From the NCBI GenBank assembly GCA_910589425.1, contig CAJUSZ010000003.1, positions 1 through 64,000 of the forward strand: DNA of 64,000 nt, written 5' to 3'. Under the pieces are notes generated by a model, which saw only the letters and a list, made by a program, of their open reading frames with translations, was not told where the DNA came from and made no database searches. Of the stretch, positions 1-8,115 are shown one piece after another (positions within the stretch are counted from its first letter, which is position 1; each line of letters begins with the position of its first letter). The position numbers and the translations under genes were made by a program. This DNA is from an uncultured Muribaculaceae bacterium (lineage in GTDB: Bacteria; Bacteroidota; Bacteroidia; Bacteroidales; Muribaculaceae).

Positions 1-1
1 A

Positions 2-109
2 TCAGACGATAATGTCGGTTTTATCTCCTATAAGGTGTCAAAGATGGGAAAATTAATCAAAACTGACAAAAAAGCATCCATCAAGCAGAAAAAAACTTCC
101 GGCATCTGA
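2..109 (+). CDS. 3' end of an unidentified protein
   Basis: An open frame enters from the left edge and stops with TGA. The 35 visible residues end in a lysine-rich basic tail. I do not recognise a family. The frame may also be chance, because only about 100 bases are visible and there is no start. About 180 bases without a gene follow before the next start, and they hold the promoter of the next operon. Confidence 0.3.
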   Translation, partial: SDDNVGFISYKVSKMGKLIKTDKKASIKQKKTSGI

Positions 110-192
110 TTTCACCACACACCGAAACGTGAAAAAAGTGTAAAATTAGGCCTCCTCACAGGCTATATTTTTAATATAAGAAAAATTTTTAC

Positions 193-200
193 TAATTTTG
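193..200 (+). promoter_or_regulatory. Bacteroidota -7 element upstream of the glycogen synthase-like gene
   Basis: TAATTTTG matches the Bacteroidota -7 consensus TAnnTTTG. It lies about 85 bp upstream of the ATG at 286. A T-rich run at 168-171 sits where the -33 TTTG would be expected, but it is not a clean match. Confidence 0.5.
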
Positions 201-285
201 CGCAAATTATCCCGCCGCCGAGCGCATTGCGACTCCGGATCAGAAGAGTCAGCGGCCAGATACACCAATCCGAAAGGTTATATTT

Positions 286-1098
286 ATGCCACACACGAGA
301 ATTTTATTTGTGAGTCAGGAAATAGCTCCCTATCTTCCCAAAGGGGACATTTCCAACCTCGGCCGCGAGCTGCCACAGTCCATGCAGGAAGCAGGCTACG
401 AACCACGGGTTTTCATGCCCAAATACGGCATGGTCAATGAACGCCGCAATCAGCTCCACGAGGTGATACGCCTGAGCGGCATGAACATTCCGATTTCCGA
501 CAGCGACCATCCCCTTATCCTGAAGGTCGCCTCCATGCAGCCGTCGAGAATCCAGATATATTTCATCGACAACGACGATTATTTCCAGCGTTCCGACGAT
601 GACGAAGACGCAGTCGGCAGCAACAGGGATGACAACGACGAGCGCGCAATATTTTTCGCACGCGGCACCATGGAGACTGTCAAGAAACTCCGCTGGGAAC
701 CAAAGATAATCCACTGCTCAGGATGGATGACTTCCGTAACACCGATGTACCTGCGCAGAATGTATGCCGACGATCCCTCTTTCGCCGGAGCAAAAATTGT
801 CTACTCCGTCCTTCCGGGAGAGATAACCGGAAAAATCGACCCCGAGATATTCAGCAAGCTCAAGACCGACGGAATGAGCGACAAGGAGATAAAGGAATTC
901 GCCGGACTGGAAGCGGATACCGCCATGATGCACCGTCTCGCTTTGAGATATTGCGACGCTGTGATTTTCCATACAGAGAATCCCGACCAGAATCTCATCG
1001 AGTTCGCAAAATCGCGCAATTTGCCGATCCTGACCAAAGATCAGGTGGAGGGCAACCCCAAGGCATACGACGATTTCTATAAATCTCTCATGGGATAA
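286..1098 (+). CDS. glycogen/starch synthase-like protein (GT5 N-terminal domain)
   Basis: This 270-residue protein resembles the short glycogen/starch synthase proteins of Bacteroidales. Only the N-terminal glucosyltransferase-5 Rossmann half is present. It shows the opening strand RILFVSQEIAPYLP, a NERRNQLHEVIRLSG segment, the DNDDYFQR stretch, and an IIHCSGW segment where true synthases have HxHDW. Full synthases are about 480 residues, so the ADP-glucose-binding C-terminal half is absent. Catalytic glucan synthesis is therefore uncertain. Six bases separate it from the DUF4270 gene, so the two are probably cotranscribed. The family call is strong; the reaction is inference. Confidence 0.85.
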   Translation: MPHTRILFVSQEIAPYLPKGDISNLGRELPQSMQEAGYEPRVFMPKYGMVNERRNQLHEVIRLSGMNIPISDSDHPLILKVASMQPSRIQIYFIDNDDYFQRSDDDEDAVGSNRDDNDERAIFFARGTMETVKKLRWEPKIIHCSGWMTSVTPMYLRRMYADDPSFAGAKIVYSVLPGEITGKIDPEIFSKLKTDGMSDKEIKEFAGLEADTAMMHRLALRYCDAVIFHTENPDQNLIEFAKSRNLPILTKDQVEGNPKAYDDFYKSLMG

Positions 1099-1103
1099 GC
1101 TAA

Positions 1104-2534
1104 ATGTATAGACCTCAATCAAAAGGCATGACGCCTAAACTTAAAGCAGCGATCGGCCTCGGAGCCGCGATGGCACTGCCGATTTTAGCTACATCCTGCG
1201 AGGACAACCTCAGCGACATAGGAAATTCCCTCGCCAAAGGGGAAGTGGTGATTTCAATAGATTCGGTAGGCTTCAAACTCAATGGTCATTCCGTAGAGGC
1301 TCCGGTGATAGACTCCAGAAGCACCACCAATCTTCTGGGCAGGCTCAGCGTGCCTGAGTATGGCGATCTGCAATGCAGCTTTGTGAGCCGCCTGATGTGT
1401 GTGTCTGAGCTGAACATACCCGATTCGATTATCTCCGACTCGATCTGCTCATACAGGATGACTCTCAACATACCTCGCGGACAGATTACTGGAGACACTC
1501 TTGCTCCTCAGCAACTCAGCGTATACAAGCTGACCAGACAGCTTCCCGACAGCATCACAAACCTTTTCGACGCCACCGGATACTATGATCCGTCCAAGCC
1601 ACTCGGGGTCAAATCATTCACAGCTTCGGCCGTGGCGATGAAAGACTCGGCTTTCTCGAAATTGACCACCATCCCCTTGTCTGTCGAGCTGCCCATCGCC
1701 GATGGTAGACAGATTCTTGAGGAATACCGGACCAATCCAGCCACATTTGCCTGGCCTTCTTCTTTCGCCAAATATTTTCCAGGGATATATGTGGAAAATT
1801 CTTTCGGCAACGGATGCGTGATCAACATCTCGTCGGTCAACACACAGCTCTTCTACAAACACCGCCTCTCGAAAAAAGTGCTTGTCGACAGCATATATGT
1901 CGATAAAGTCTACACAAAGATCGATTCCGTGCCGGTATTCGGATCGGCGCCCGAGGTATTGAGCAGCAACAACATCAGGTTGATCCCGTCGACGGCTGTA
2001 ACAGGAGCCGTCTCCGACGGGGAAGTAATTCTCCAGTCTCCGGCCGGCTACAATGTGGAGATCTCATTCCCGGCTCAGGAAATCATCGACCAGTACAGGG
2101 AACAGTCTGGCAATATGTCGGTGGTAAACAATCTGACACTCTCCATCCCCGTGGAACACACATCCAACAAGTTCGGCATAACCATGCCCCCGAACCTGCT
2201 GCTGATAAAGAGTTCGGAACTTGCTGAATTTTTCGAGAAGAATAAAGTGCCCGACGACAAATCCTCTTTCTGGGGATCATACTCGTCTTCAACAAAAAGC
2301 TACTCGTTCACATCCATGCGCGAATACATAGTGGATCTGATTGAATCAGGCCAGAAAGTGGATGAGAAAGACATGCAGTTCACAATCGTGCCTGTCGCCA
2401 TCACGACCGAGACTTCCGGATCTACAATGATGGTAACAAGCTGCGTGCCTTATCTCGCCCGCCCCACACTCTGTTCGCTGAAGCTGAACGACGCCATGAT
2501 CAAGTTTACATTCTCCCGCGAACAAATAGACTAA
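1104..2534 (+). CDS. DUF4270 family lipoprotein
   Basis: This 476-residue Bacteroidota-specific protein has a hydrophobic signal segment (about residues 15-30). A lipobox-like cysteine follows at residue 32, then acidic residues (EDN), as is typical of surface-exported Bacteroidota lipoproteins. The rest is a beta-rich DUF4270-type region with no enzymatic motif I can see. The start at 1104 gives tight coupling to the upstream gene; an alternative ATG lies at 1128. Pairing with a truncated glycogen synthase-like gene hints at a polysaccharide or envelope role, but the function is unknown. The folD start lies 11 bp after its stop. Confidence 0.8.
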   Translation: MYRPQSKGMTPKLKAAIGLGAAMALPILATSCEDNLSDIGNSLAKGEVVISIDSVGFKLNGHSVEAPVIDSRSTTNLLGRLSVPEYGDLQCSFVSRLMCVSELNIPDSIISDSICSYRMTLNIPRGQITGDTLAPQQLSVYKLTRQLPDSITNLFDATGYYDPSKPLGVKSFTASAVAMKDSAFSKLTTIPLSVELPIADGRQILEEYRTNPATFAWPSSFAKYFPGIYVENSFGNGCVINISSVNTQLFYKHRLSKKVLVDSIYVDKVYTKIDSVPVFGSAPEVLSSNNIRLIPSTAVTGAVSDGEVILQSPAGYNVEISFPAQEIIDQYREQSGNMSVVNNLTLSIPVEHTSNKFGITMPPNLLLIKSSELAEFFEKNKVPDDKSSFWGSYSSSTKSYSFTSMREYIVDLIESGQKVDEKDMQFTIVPVAITTETSGSTMMVTSCVPYLARPTLCSLKLNDAMIKFTFSREQID

Positions 2535-2544
2535 CCCATCAGCA

Positions 2545-3417
2545 ATGCAAATAATCGACGGTAAAAAAACAGCCGCAGAGATCAAGGAGGAGATAGCCCG
2601 CGAAGTTCAGATCATGAAAGAACGCGGCGAACGCGCTCCTCATCTGGCTGCAATCCTTGTCGGACACGACGGAGGCAGCGAATCTTATGTGGCCAACAAG
2701 GTAAAGGCATGCGAGGCATGCGGATTCGAAAGCTCCCTCATACGCTTTGACGAAGACGTGACCGAGGAGCGACTGATGCAAGAGATCGACCGGCTGAACA
2801 ACGATCCCGCTGTAGACGGTTTCATCGTCCAGCTTCCGCTGCCACGGCATATCGACGAGCAACGTGTAACTGAAGCCATCAATTTCAGAAAAGACGTGGA
2901 CGGATTCCATCCTGTCAATGTCGGGCGTCTCTCCATTGGGCTTCCGGGATTCCGCAGCGCCACTCCGGCCGGAATCATCGATCTTCTTGACAGATACGGC
3001 ATCCCGACAAAAGGGAAGCATGCTGTCATTCTCGGACGGTCAAACATCGTCGGCAAACCGATAGCGACTCTGCTGATGCAGAAAGCCCAGCCAGGCGACT
3101 GCACCGTCACAGTGTGCCATTCATCCACACGCAATATAAAGGAGATATGCCGCGAGGCTGACATCCTGGTCGCTGCTCTCGGACACCCTGGATTCGTAAC
3201 CGAAGATATGGTCAAACCCGGAGCAACAGTGATCGACGTGGGCACAACCCGCGTTCCAGATCCATCACGCAAAAGCGGTTTCAGGCTCTGCGGAGATGTA
3301 GACTTCGACAATGTGGCGCCGAAATGCGAGTTCATAACCCCTGTCCCGGGTGGCGTCGGACCGATGACGATATGCTCCCTCATGAAAAACACGCTGCTCG
3401 CCCGCAAAGGTCTCTGA
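2545..3417 (+). CDS. folD: bifunctional methylenetetrahydrofolate dehydrogenase/cyclohydrolase
   Basis: FolD interconverts 5,10-methylene-THF and 10-formyl-THF in cytosolic one-carbon metabolism. At 290 residues it is full length. Visible family marks are the ESYVANKVKACEACG segment with the catalytic lysine (YxxxK), the VDGFIVQLPLP stretch, DVDGFHPVNVG, the nucleotide-binding ILGRSNIVGKP and the C-terminal PVPGGVGPMT. It starts just after the DUF4270 gene and is followed by a strong hairpin terminator. Confidence 0.97.
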   Translation: MQIIDGKKTAAEIKEEIAREVQIMKERGERAPHLAAILVGHDGGSESYVANKVKACEACGFESSLIRFDEDVTEERLMQEIDRLNNDPAVDGFIVQLPLPRHIDEQRVTEAINFRKDVDGFHPVNVGRLSIGLPGFRSATPAGIIDLLDRYGIPTKGKHAVILGRSNIVGKPIATLLMQKAQPGDCTVTVCHSSTRNIKEICREADILVAALGHPGFVTEDMVKPGATVIDVGTTRVPDPSRKSGFRLCGDVDFDNVAPKCEFITPVPGGVGPMTICSLMKNTLLARKGL

Positions 3418-3465
3418 ACGCCTTACGCAAAGCGTGTGAAAAACATAAAGGACGCACAAGTATTT

Positions 3466-3508
3466 TTCCCAATGTCTTCCCATTATTCCGACAGACATTG
3501 GGAATCTT
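3466..3508 (+). terminator. intrinsic terminator after folD
   Basis: A perfect 12-bp stem (3466-3477 pairing with 3493-3504) is followed at once by a T-rich tract. It separates folD from the lipoate ligase gene. Confidence 0.85.
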
Positions 3509-3561
3509 TTTTCAATCAGTCTTGCGGATAGACAGAACAACACACTTAATTCAAATCAAAC

Positions 3562-4575
3562 ATGAGACACATCAAGTTTTCAGATAATACAGACATCATC
3601 CACCGACGTCTGCCCTTCTTCCTCGCCACAGAAGAATGGGTGGCAAGAAATCTTCCGGCCGGCGACTATTTCTTCTCGTGGCAGGTTGACCCCACCGTGA
3701 TCTGCGGGCGCAATCAGGATATTCTCAAAGAGGTGGACATGGACTATTGCAGAGAGAACGGCATAGACGTGGTGCGCAGACGCAGCGGCGGCGGCGCGGT
3801 GTTCGCCGACAGGGAAAACTTCATGTTTTCCTACATCACAGACGGAGACGACATCACCGGCGAGTTTGCCCGCTACACAGAGATGATCGCCCAGGCCCTG
3901 CGCCGCATCGGCATCGAAGCGGAACCGACCGGCAGAAACGACATAACAATCCAAGGGAGAAAGGTGGCAGGCAATGCATTCTATCACATTCCCGGACGCT
4001 GCATCGCCCACGGCACGATGCTCTATAATTTTGACCCGGTCCACATTTCAAAAGCATTGACTCCGTCCAGGGCTAAGCTTGAATCCAAAGGAGTCAAATC
4101 CGTACAGTCCCGCATCACATGTCTCAAGCAAGAGGGGATAAGCCTTGCTCCGGAAGATTTTGAAAGCTACATGATCCGCTCCATTACAGACAGCGATCCG
4201 TATATTCTGTCAGCAGCAGACATCGCTGAAATCGAGAGAATAGAAGAGACATACTATGCTCCATCGTTCCTGAAGACGGATACCGGATCGGACTCAGTGC
4301 GGTCCGACGCCCGGATCGTGACCAACCATACTCGGCTGGACGGAATCGGGGAATTCTACATTGAGTATACACTCGACTCTCAAAACAGAATCGACGATTT
4401 CCGTATTTCCGGAGACTTTTTCATGAGCGAGGAGACCGACATCAGGATAAGCAGACGGTTAAACGGCATCCCGTGCGAAAAGGAAGCCCTGCGGCAAGCC
4501 ATACTTCATATTGATCCGGCATCCGTGATCCCCTGCCTGACGCACGACAAACTACTGGATCTGATCATTCCATGA
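3562..4575 (+). CDS. lplA: lipoate-protein ligase A
   Basis: LplA activates free lipoate with ATP and attaches it to lipoyl domains of 2-oxoacid dehydrogenases or GcvH. The 337-residue protein shows the lipoate-binding loop RRRSGGGAVF (about residues 72-81), and GRKVAGNAFY, which carries the conserved lysine of LplA/LipB enzymes. The C-terminal 90 residues form the accessory domain of full-length LplA. It appears to be its own unit: it is preceded by the folD terminator and followed by about 60 bp before the CapA-like gene. Confidence 0.93.
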   Translation: MRHIKFSDNTDIIHRRLPFFLATEEWVARNLPAGDYFFSWQVDPTVICGRNQDILKEVDMDYCRENGIDVVRRRSGGGAVFADRENFMFSYITDGDDITGEFARYTEMIAQALRRIGIEAEPTGRNDITIQGRKVAGNAFYHIPGRCIAHGTMLYNFDPVHISKALTPSRAKLESKGVKSVQSRITCLKQEGISLAPEDFESYMIRSITDSDPYILSAADIAEIERIEETYYAPSFLKTDTGSDSVRSDARIVTNHTRLDGIGEFYIEYTLDSQNRIDDFRISGDFFMSEETDIRISRRLNGIPCEKEALRQAILHIDPASVIPCLTHDKLLDLIIP

Positions 4576-4636
4576 ACGGCATCCCGATTCAATTCATCCA
4601 TAAACCAAGAGCCTGTTTAATAAATAATCATCAAAA

Positions 4637-5740
4637 ATGACACTTCTGCTTTTCAGTCTTTTTTCATTCCTCACGGGCATAATGAATCCCGGAGAGCCGG
4701 TTACTGTCGAAATGCTGTTCGCTGGCGACGCCATGCAACATCAGGCACAACTCGACCAGGCCAAAAGCGCTTCGGACGGAAAAGGATATGACTACTCCGT
4801 ATGTTTCGATCTCCTCGCCCCGGAGATAACCGACGCGGATTATGCCGTGGTCAATCTTGAAGTACCCCTCGGCGGCCCCGGCACATACAGCGGATATCCT
4901 TGCTTCTCGGCACCGGATTCATACGCGGCCGCACTGCGCGACGCCGGATTCGACATGATGCTGACCGCAAACAACCATTGTCTCGACCGGAGCGACCGCG
5001 GCGCGAGACGCACACTGGCTGCTCTCGACTCGCTCGGGCTTGACCACATCGGGACATATCATGATGCAGCCCAGCGCGACTCGCTCGTCCCTTTCATAAA
5101 GGACATAAAGGGGATCCGTTTCGGTTTCCTCAACTATACATACGGAACAAACGGGATCGAACCTAAAGCCGGGGCGGAAGTGGCTCTCATAGACCGCAAT
5201 AAAATAGCACAGGAAATCCAGGCTACACGCGACGCGGGAGCCGAAATCCTCGTGGTGGCTGTCCATTGGGGTGTGGAATACGTCCTGTTAGAGAACGCGA
5301 TGCAGAGGGATCTCGCCGATTTCCTTGTAGGACAAGGAGTGGACATGATCATCGGCGGCCACCCGCATGTGATACAGCCGATGAAGATAGTGCGTAACGA
5401 AAAGGAGAATAAAGACGTTCTGGTTGTCTATTCCCTCGGCAATCTGATCTCGAACATGAAGACTGTCGACACCCGCGGAGGAGCGCTGGTCCGTGCGAGA
5501 GTCGTGCGCGGCACCGACGGGAAAGCCCGGTTCTCGGATGCTGACTACGACACTTTTTTCTCGGCCAAGCCTACCGGGAAAAAAGATAATTTCCGCGTGA
5601 TCCCGTCATGGAGACAGGAGTTGATCCCCGCAGGCCAGATTTCCCACTGGAAGCTTTTTGATCAAAGCGCACAGCGCATTTTCGAGAAGCACAACATCAA
5701 TGTGCCGCGACGTCATGACGAGAACAAACAGACGAAATAG
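4637..5740 (+). CDS. CapA family metallophosphatase-like protein
   Basis: This 367-residue protein belongs to the CapA/PgsA (poly-gamma-glutamate capsule) family, which has a calcineurin-like fold. Motifs in order are FAGDAM near residue 30, VVNLEVPL, TANNHCLDR, VVAVHWGVEY and IIGGHPHVIQP; all carry the metal-site Asp, Asn, Glu and His residues. The N-terminus is a short hydrophobic segment that may be a signal or membrane anchor. No pgsB/pgsC partners are nearby, so capsule synthesis is doubtful. Such stand-alone CapA proteins are common in gut Bacteroidales and their substrate is unknown. Confidence 0.88.
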   Translation: MTLLLFSLFSFLTGIMNPGEPVTVEMLFAGDAMQHQAQLDQAKSASDGKGYDYSVCFDLLAPEITDADYAVVNLEVPLGGPGTYSGYPCFSAPDSYAAALRDAGFDMMLTANNHCLDRSDRGARRTLAALDSLGLDHIGTYHDAAQRDSLVPFIKDIKGIRFGFLNYTYGTNGIEPKAGAEVALIDRNKIAQEIQATRDAGAEILVVAVHWGVEYVLLENAMQRDLADFLVGQGVDMIIGGHPHVIQPMKIVRNEKENKDVLVVYSLGNLISNMKTVDTRGGALVRARVVRGTDGKARFSDADYDTFFSAKPTGKKDNFRVIPSWRQELIPAGQISHWKLFDQSAQRIFEKHNINVPRRHDENKQTK

Positions 5741-5748
5741 CCGAAAAA

Positions 5749-5780
5749 TTTGCGTATACCGTAAATAATATCTAAATTTG
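5749..5780 (+). promoter_or_regulatory. promoter of rplY
   Basis: A -33 TTTG (5749-5752) is spaced 20 bp from a -7 TAAATTTG (5773-5780). This is a near-perfect Bacteroidota housekeeping promoter about 100 bp upstream of rplY. Confidence 0.75.
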
Positions 5781-5877
5781 CACCGCTTTTGTCGAAAGAC
5801 GACTCAGTGTGATGGGAAATCTGCTGGTCCGGACTATACCGACAAGCTTATTTTGAGTAACACAAATCAAATCCAAA

Positions 5878-6528
5878 ATGAAATCTTACGAACTTAAAGC
5901 CGAAGCTCGCACAGAACTCGGCAAGAAAGCTGTGAAAGCCCTCCGCGAAGAAGGCAAGATCCCCGCAGTACTCAACGGCGGAAAGATTGTAGAACTCCCC
6001 TACAACGGCACCCTCAAACCCGGTGAGAAAATGGTAGAGATCGCCGGCGGACGCGGCATGATCACAACCGACATCACTGTCAAAGCCGAAGATGTGCGCA
6101 AGCTCATCTACACTCCCGACATCTTCGAGATCAATCTCGAAGTCAATGGGGAGACCCGTAAGGCTGTGATGAAAGAGATCCAGTTCCAGCCGGTGAAAGA
6201 CACCGTACTCCACATCGACTTCCTCGAAGTATTCCCCGGCAAGCCCATCATCATGGAAGTTCCGGTTCAGATCGAGGGTCATGCAGAGGGTGTGAAAGCT
6301 GGTGGTAAGCTCACTCTGTCCATGCGCAAGCTCAAAGTAAAAGCTGCATACACAGAGATCCCCGAGCGTCTCGTGGTCAATGTAGACAACCTCGGCCTTG
6401 GTAAATCTCTCGCCGTAGGCGACCTCCACTTCGAGGGTCTCGAGCTTATGAACGCCAAGAATGCCGTGGTATGCGCCGTTCAGCTCACACGTGCTGCGCG
6501 TGGTGCGGCGGCAAAAGCTCAGGGTTAA
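5878..6528 (+). CDS. rplY: 50S ribosomal protein L25 (Ctc/TL5 type)
   Basis: L25 binds 5S rRNA in the large subunit. At 216 residues this is the long Ctc form. An N-terminal L25 domain (about 1-95; the start MKSYELKAEARTELGKKA is typical) is followed by a TL5-type C-terminal beta domain, and the C-terminus is Ala-rich. The rplY-pth-S4 gene order downstream is a conserved Bacteroidota arrangement, although here a repeat element and a terminator interrupt it. Confidence 0.95.
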   Translation: MKSYELKAEARTELGKKAVKALREEGKIPAVLNGGKIVELPYNGTLKPGEKMVEIAGGRGMITTDITVKAEDVRKLIYTPDIFEINLEVNGETRKAVMKEIQFQPVKDTVLHIDFLEVFPGKPIIMEVPVQIEGHAEGVKAGGKLTLSMRKLKVKAAYTEIPERLVVNVDNLGLGKSLAVGDLHFEGLELMNAKNAVVCAVQLTRAARGAAAKAQG

Positions 6529-6566
6529 TAACATATCCCCCTTTGCTACAAAGCGTTTTAATTACA

Positions 6567-6595
6567 GCAGGGCCGCAATCCATTTGCGGCCCTGC
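6567..6595 (+). terminator. hairpin after rplY
   Basis: A perfect 12-bp GC-rich stem (6567-6578 with 6584-6595) encloses a 5-nt loop about 40 bp after the rplY stop. The following tract is only weakly T-rich, so it could act as a terminator or as a 3' stabilising hairpin. Confidence 0.7.
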
Positions 6596-6600
6596 TCATT

Positions 6601-6810
6601 AGAGTGTGTTTGAATTTAAACCGCGTTAAGACTGAGAGGATTTTTTGAATGATTTCCGCAAGTTGAAGAGGGAGCATAGCGGGCTACGCGACCGATGAGA
6701 CTTGGCGGAAAGCATCGGAAAAGACCTCGGGATTAACGTGGAACTTCTTGAAAATAAAGATTCCTTTATTAAAATATTTATTAATTGTGTGTTAAATCCA
6801 AACACACTCT
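6601..6810. mobile_element. MITE-like 210-bp non-coding element with terminal inverted repeats
   Basis: The ends are 19-bp inverted repeats (6601-6619 and 6792-6810) matching at 18 of 19 positions, with the outer GAGTGTGTTTG perfect. Taking the element as 6602-6809, both flanks read TTA, consistent with a 3-bp target duplication. The interior has no gene. It contains nested pairing, for example TTCCGC at 6654-6659 with GCGGAA at 6705-6710. It sits between rplY and pth and ends 12 bp before the first pth ATG. Confidence 0.65.
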
Positions 6811-6822
6811 TAGTTTATATCC

Positions 6823-7464
6823 ATGAAATTCCTTAAATGGCTCGACTCGCTGACCGGACGCACCGGAGGGAAAGAGCCAGAATCACTACCATCCGACATG
6901 AAGAAATTCCTTATCACCGGACTGGGCAATATCGGCCCCGACTACGTAGGCACCCGCCATAACGCCGGATTCATGGCAGCCGACGAGCTTGTGGATTCCT
7001 GTGACGGCAAATGGGAATCATGCCGTTACGGCGACATGGCCAGAATAAGAGTGAAAAACTGCGAGCTGATGGTACTAAAACCATCTACTTTCATGAACCT
7101 CTCAGGAGTGGCTATCCGCTACTGGATGAACAAAGAGAAACTTCCGCTGGAGAACCTGCTTGTGATCGTGGACGACATCGCGCTCCCTTTCGGTGCGGTA
7201 AGGCTACGGACCGGGGGTGCGGACGCCGGCCACAACGGATTGAAAAACATAGCCGACCAGCTCGGCACCCAAAACTATTCACGGCTACGCTTCGGAGTCG
7301 GGAATGACTTCCCGCGAGGGGGACAGATAGATTATGTATTGGGACATTTCACTGACGAGCAACAAAAGTCGCTTCCCGAGCGATTGAAAATCGCCGCCGA
7401 CGCTGTAAAGGCTTTCTGCCTGTCCGGACCAGCGTTCGCAATGACCAATTACAACAACAAATGA
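6823..7464 (+). CDS. pth: peptidyl-tRNA hydrolase
   Basis: Pth releases tRNA from prematurely dropped peptidyl-tRNA. The core shows the family marks ITGLGNIGPDY, TRHNAGF (catalytic His), KPSTFMNLSG, DDIALPFG and GGADAGHNGLKNI. The core would begin at the internal ATG 6898. The frame stays open for 25 further codons to the ATG at 6823, giving a hydrophilic N-terminal extension and 213 residues. Family members are usually about 190 residues, so 6898 is a real alternative. The neighbouring S4 protein follows after 19 bp, suggesting one operon. Confidence 0.93.
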   Translation: MKFLKWLDSLTGRTGGKEPESLPSDMKKFLITGLGNIGPDYVGTRHNAGFMAADELVDSCDGKWESCRYGDMARIRVKNCELMVLKPSTFMNLSGVAIRYWMNKEKLPLENLLVIVDDIALPFGAVRLRTGGADAGHNGLKNIADQLGTQNYSRLRFGVGNDFPRGGQIDYVLGHFTDEQQKSLPERLKIAADAVKAFCLSGPAFAMTNYNNK

Positions 7465-7483
7465 CCAAAACTTCCTGACAAAC

Positions 7484-7924
7484 GTGAAAAGTGAAGTAAG
7501 AGTAGACAAATGGCTCTGGGCCATGCGTGTGTTCAAAACCCGCACCATCTCGACAGACGCATGCAAGAAAGGGCGGGTAAGCATCTCCGGAAGCGCAGTG
7601 AAGCCCTCGCGCACAATCAAAGTCGGTGATGTGATCGACGTGCGCAAGCCACCGGTTACATATACATTCCGCGTAAAAGCTCTGACAGAAAACAGGCTCG
7701 GAGCCAGACTCGTGCCTGAATATCTTGAGAACATCACGCCGCAATCACAATATGAATTACTCGAGATGACACGCATTTCGGGATTCGTAGACCGCCGGAA
7801 AGGACTCGGACGTCCTACAAAAAGAGACGGGCGCGAGATCAGCAAGTTCAAAGAGGACACTTACGCCGATTCTTTCTTCCTCGACTGGGAGGATGACGAC
7901 GATGACGACGATGGTCAGGACTGA
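7484..7924 (+). CDS. S4-domain RNA-binding protein (Hsp15/HslR-like)
   Basis: This 146-residue protein has an N-terminal S4 domain (RVDKWLWAMRVFKTRT, about residues 5-65), as in Hsp15, which recycles 50S subunits carrying stalled nascent chains. The C-terminal tail is markedly acidic, ending in a run of about ten Asp/Glu residues. No ATG precedes the S4 motif in this frame, so a GTG start at 7484 is chosen. Its location right after pth fits a shared role in rescuing stalled translation. Confidence 0.85.
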   Translation: MKSEVRVDKWLWAMRVFKTRTISTDACKKGRVSISGSAVKPSRTIKVGDVIDVRKPPVTYTFRVKALTENRLGARLVPEYLENITPQSQYELLEMTRISGFVDRRKGLGRPTKRDGREISKFKEDTYADSFFLDWEDDDDDDDGQD

Positions 7925-8029
7925 CACGCTACGGCGGAAGCATTGTGTAATAAAACGATCCTGAGAGAAATCGTGGAGTTTTTTTACTTAAAAAGTCATA
8001 AAAAGCTGGGAATAACGACGATTTTTCAT

Positions 8030-8081
8030 TAACTTTGCGCGAATTATTGCGCCCCGGAGTTTCCAATAAAGATACTCCGGG
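8030..8081 (+). promoter_or_regulatory. thrS promoter -7 element and leader hairpin
   Basis: TAACTTTG (8030-8037) matches the -7 consensus. Shortly downstream, the 5' leader can form an 8-bp perfect stem, CCCGGAGT (8053-8060) with ACTCCGGG (8074-8081), about 35 bp before the thrS start. A hairpin here could act in translational or attenuation control of thrS, but no T-tract follows it. Confidence 0.5.
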
Positions 8082-8115
8082 ATAACTGCGCGACAACAAA
8101 CAATTGAATCACAGG

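Noticed and set aside
5848..6534. Long minus-strand frame opposite rplY
   Set aside because: It is a shadow of biased codon use in a ribosomal protein gene; the plus strand clearly encodes L25.
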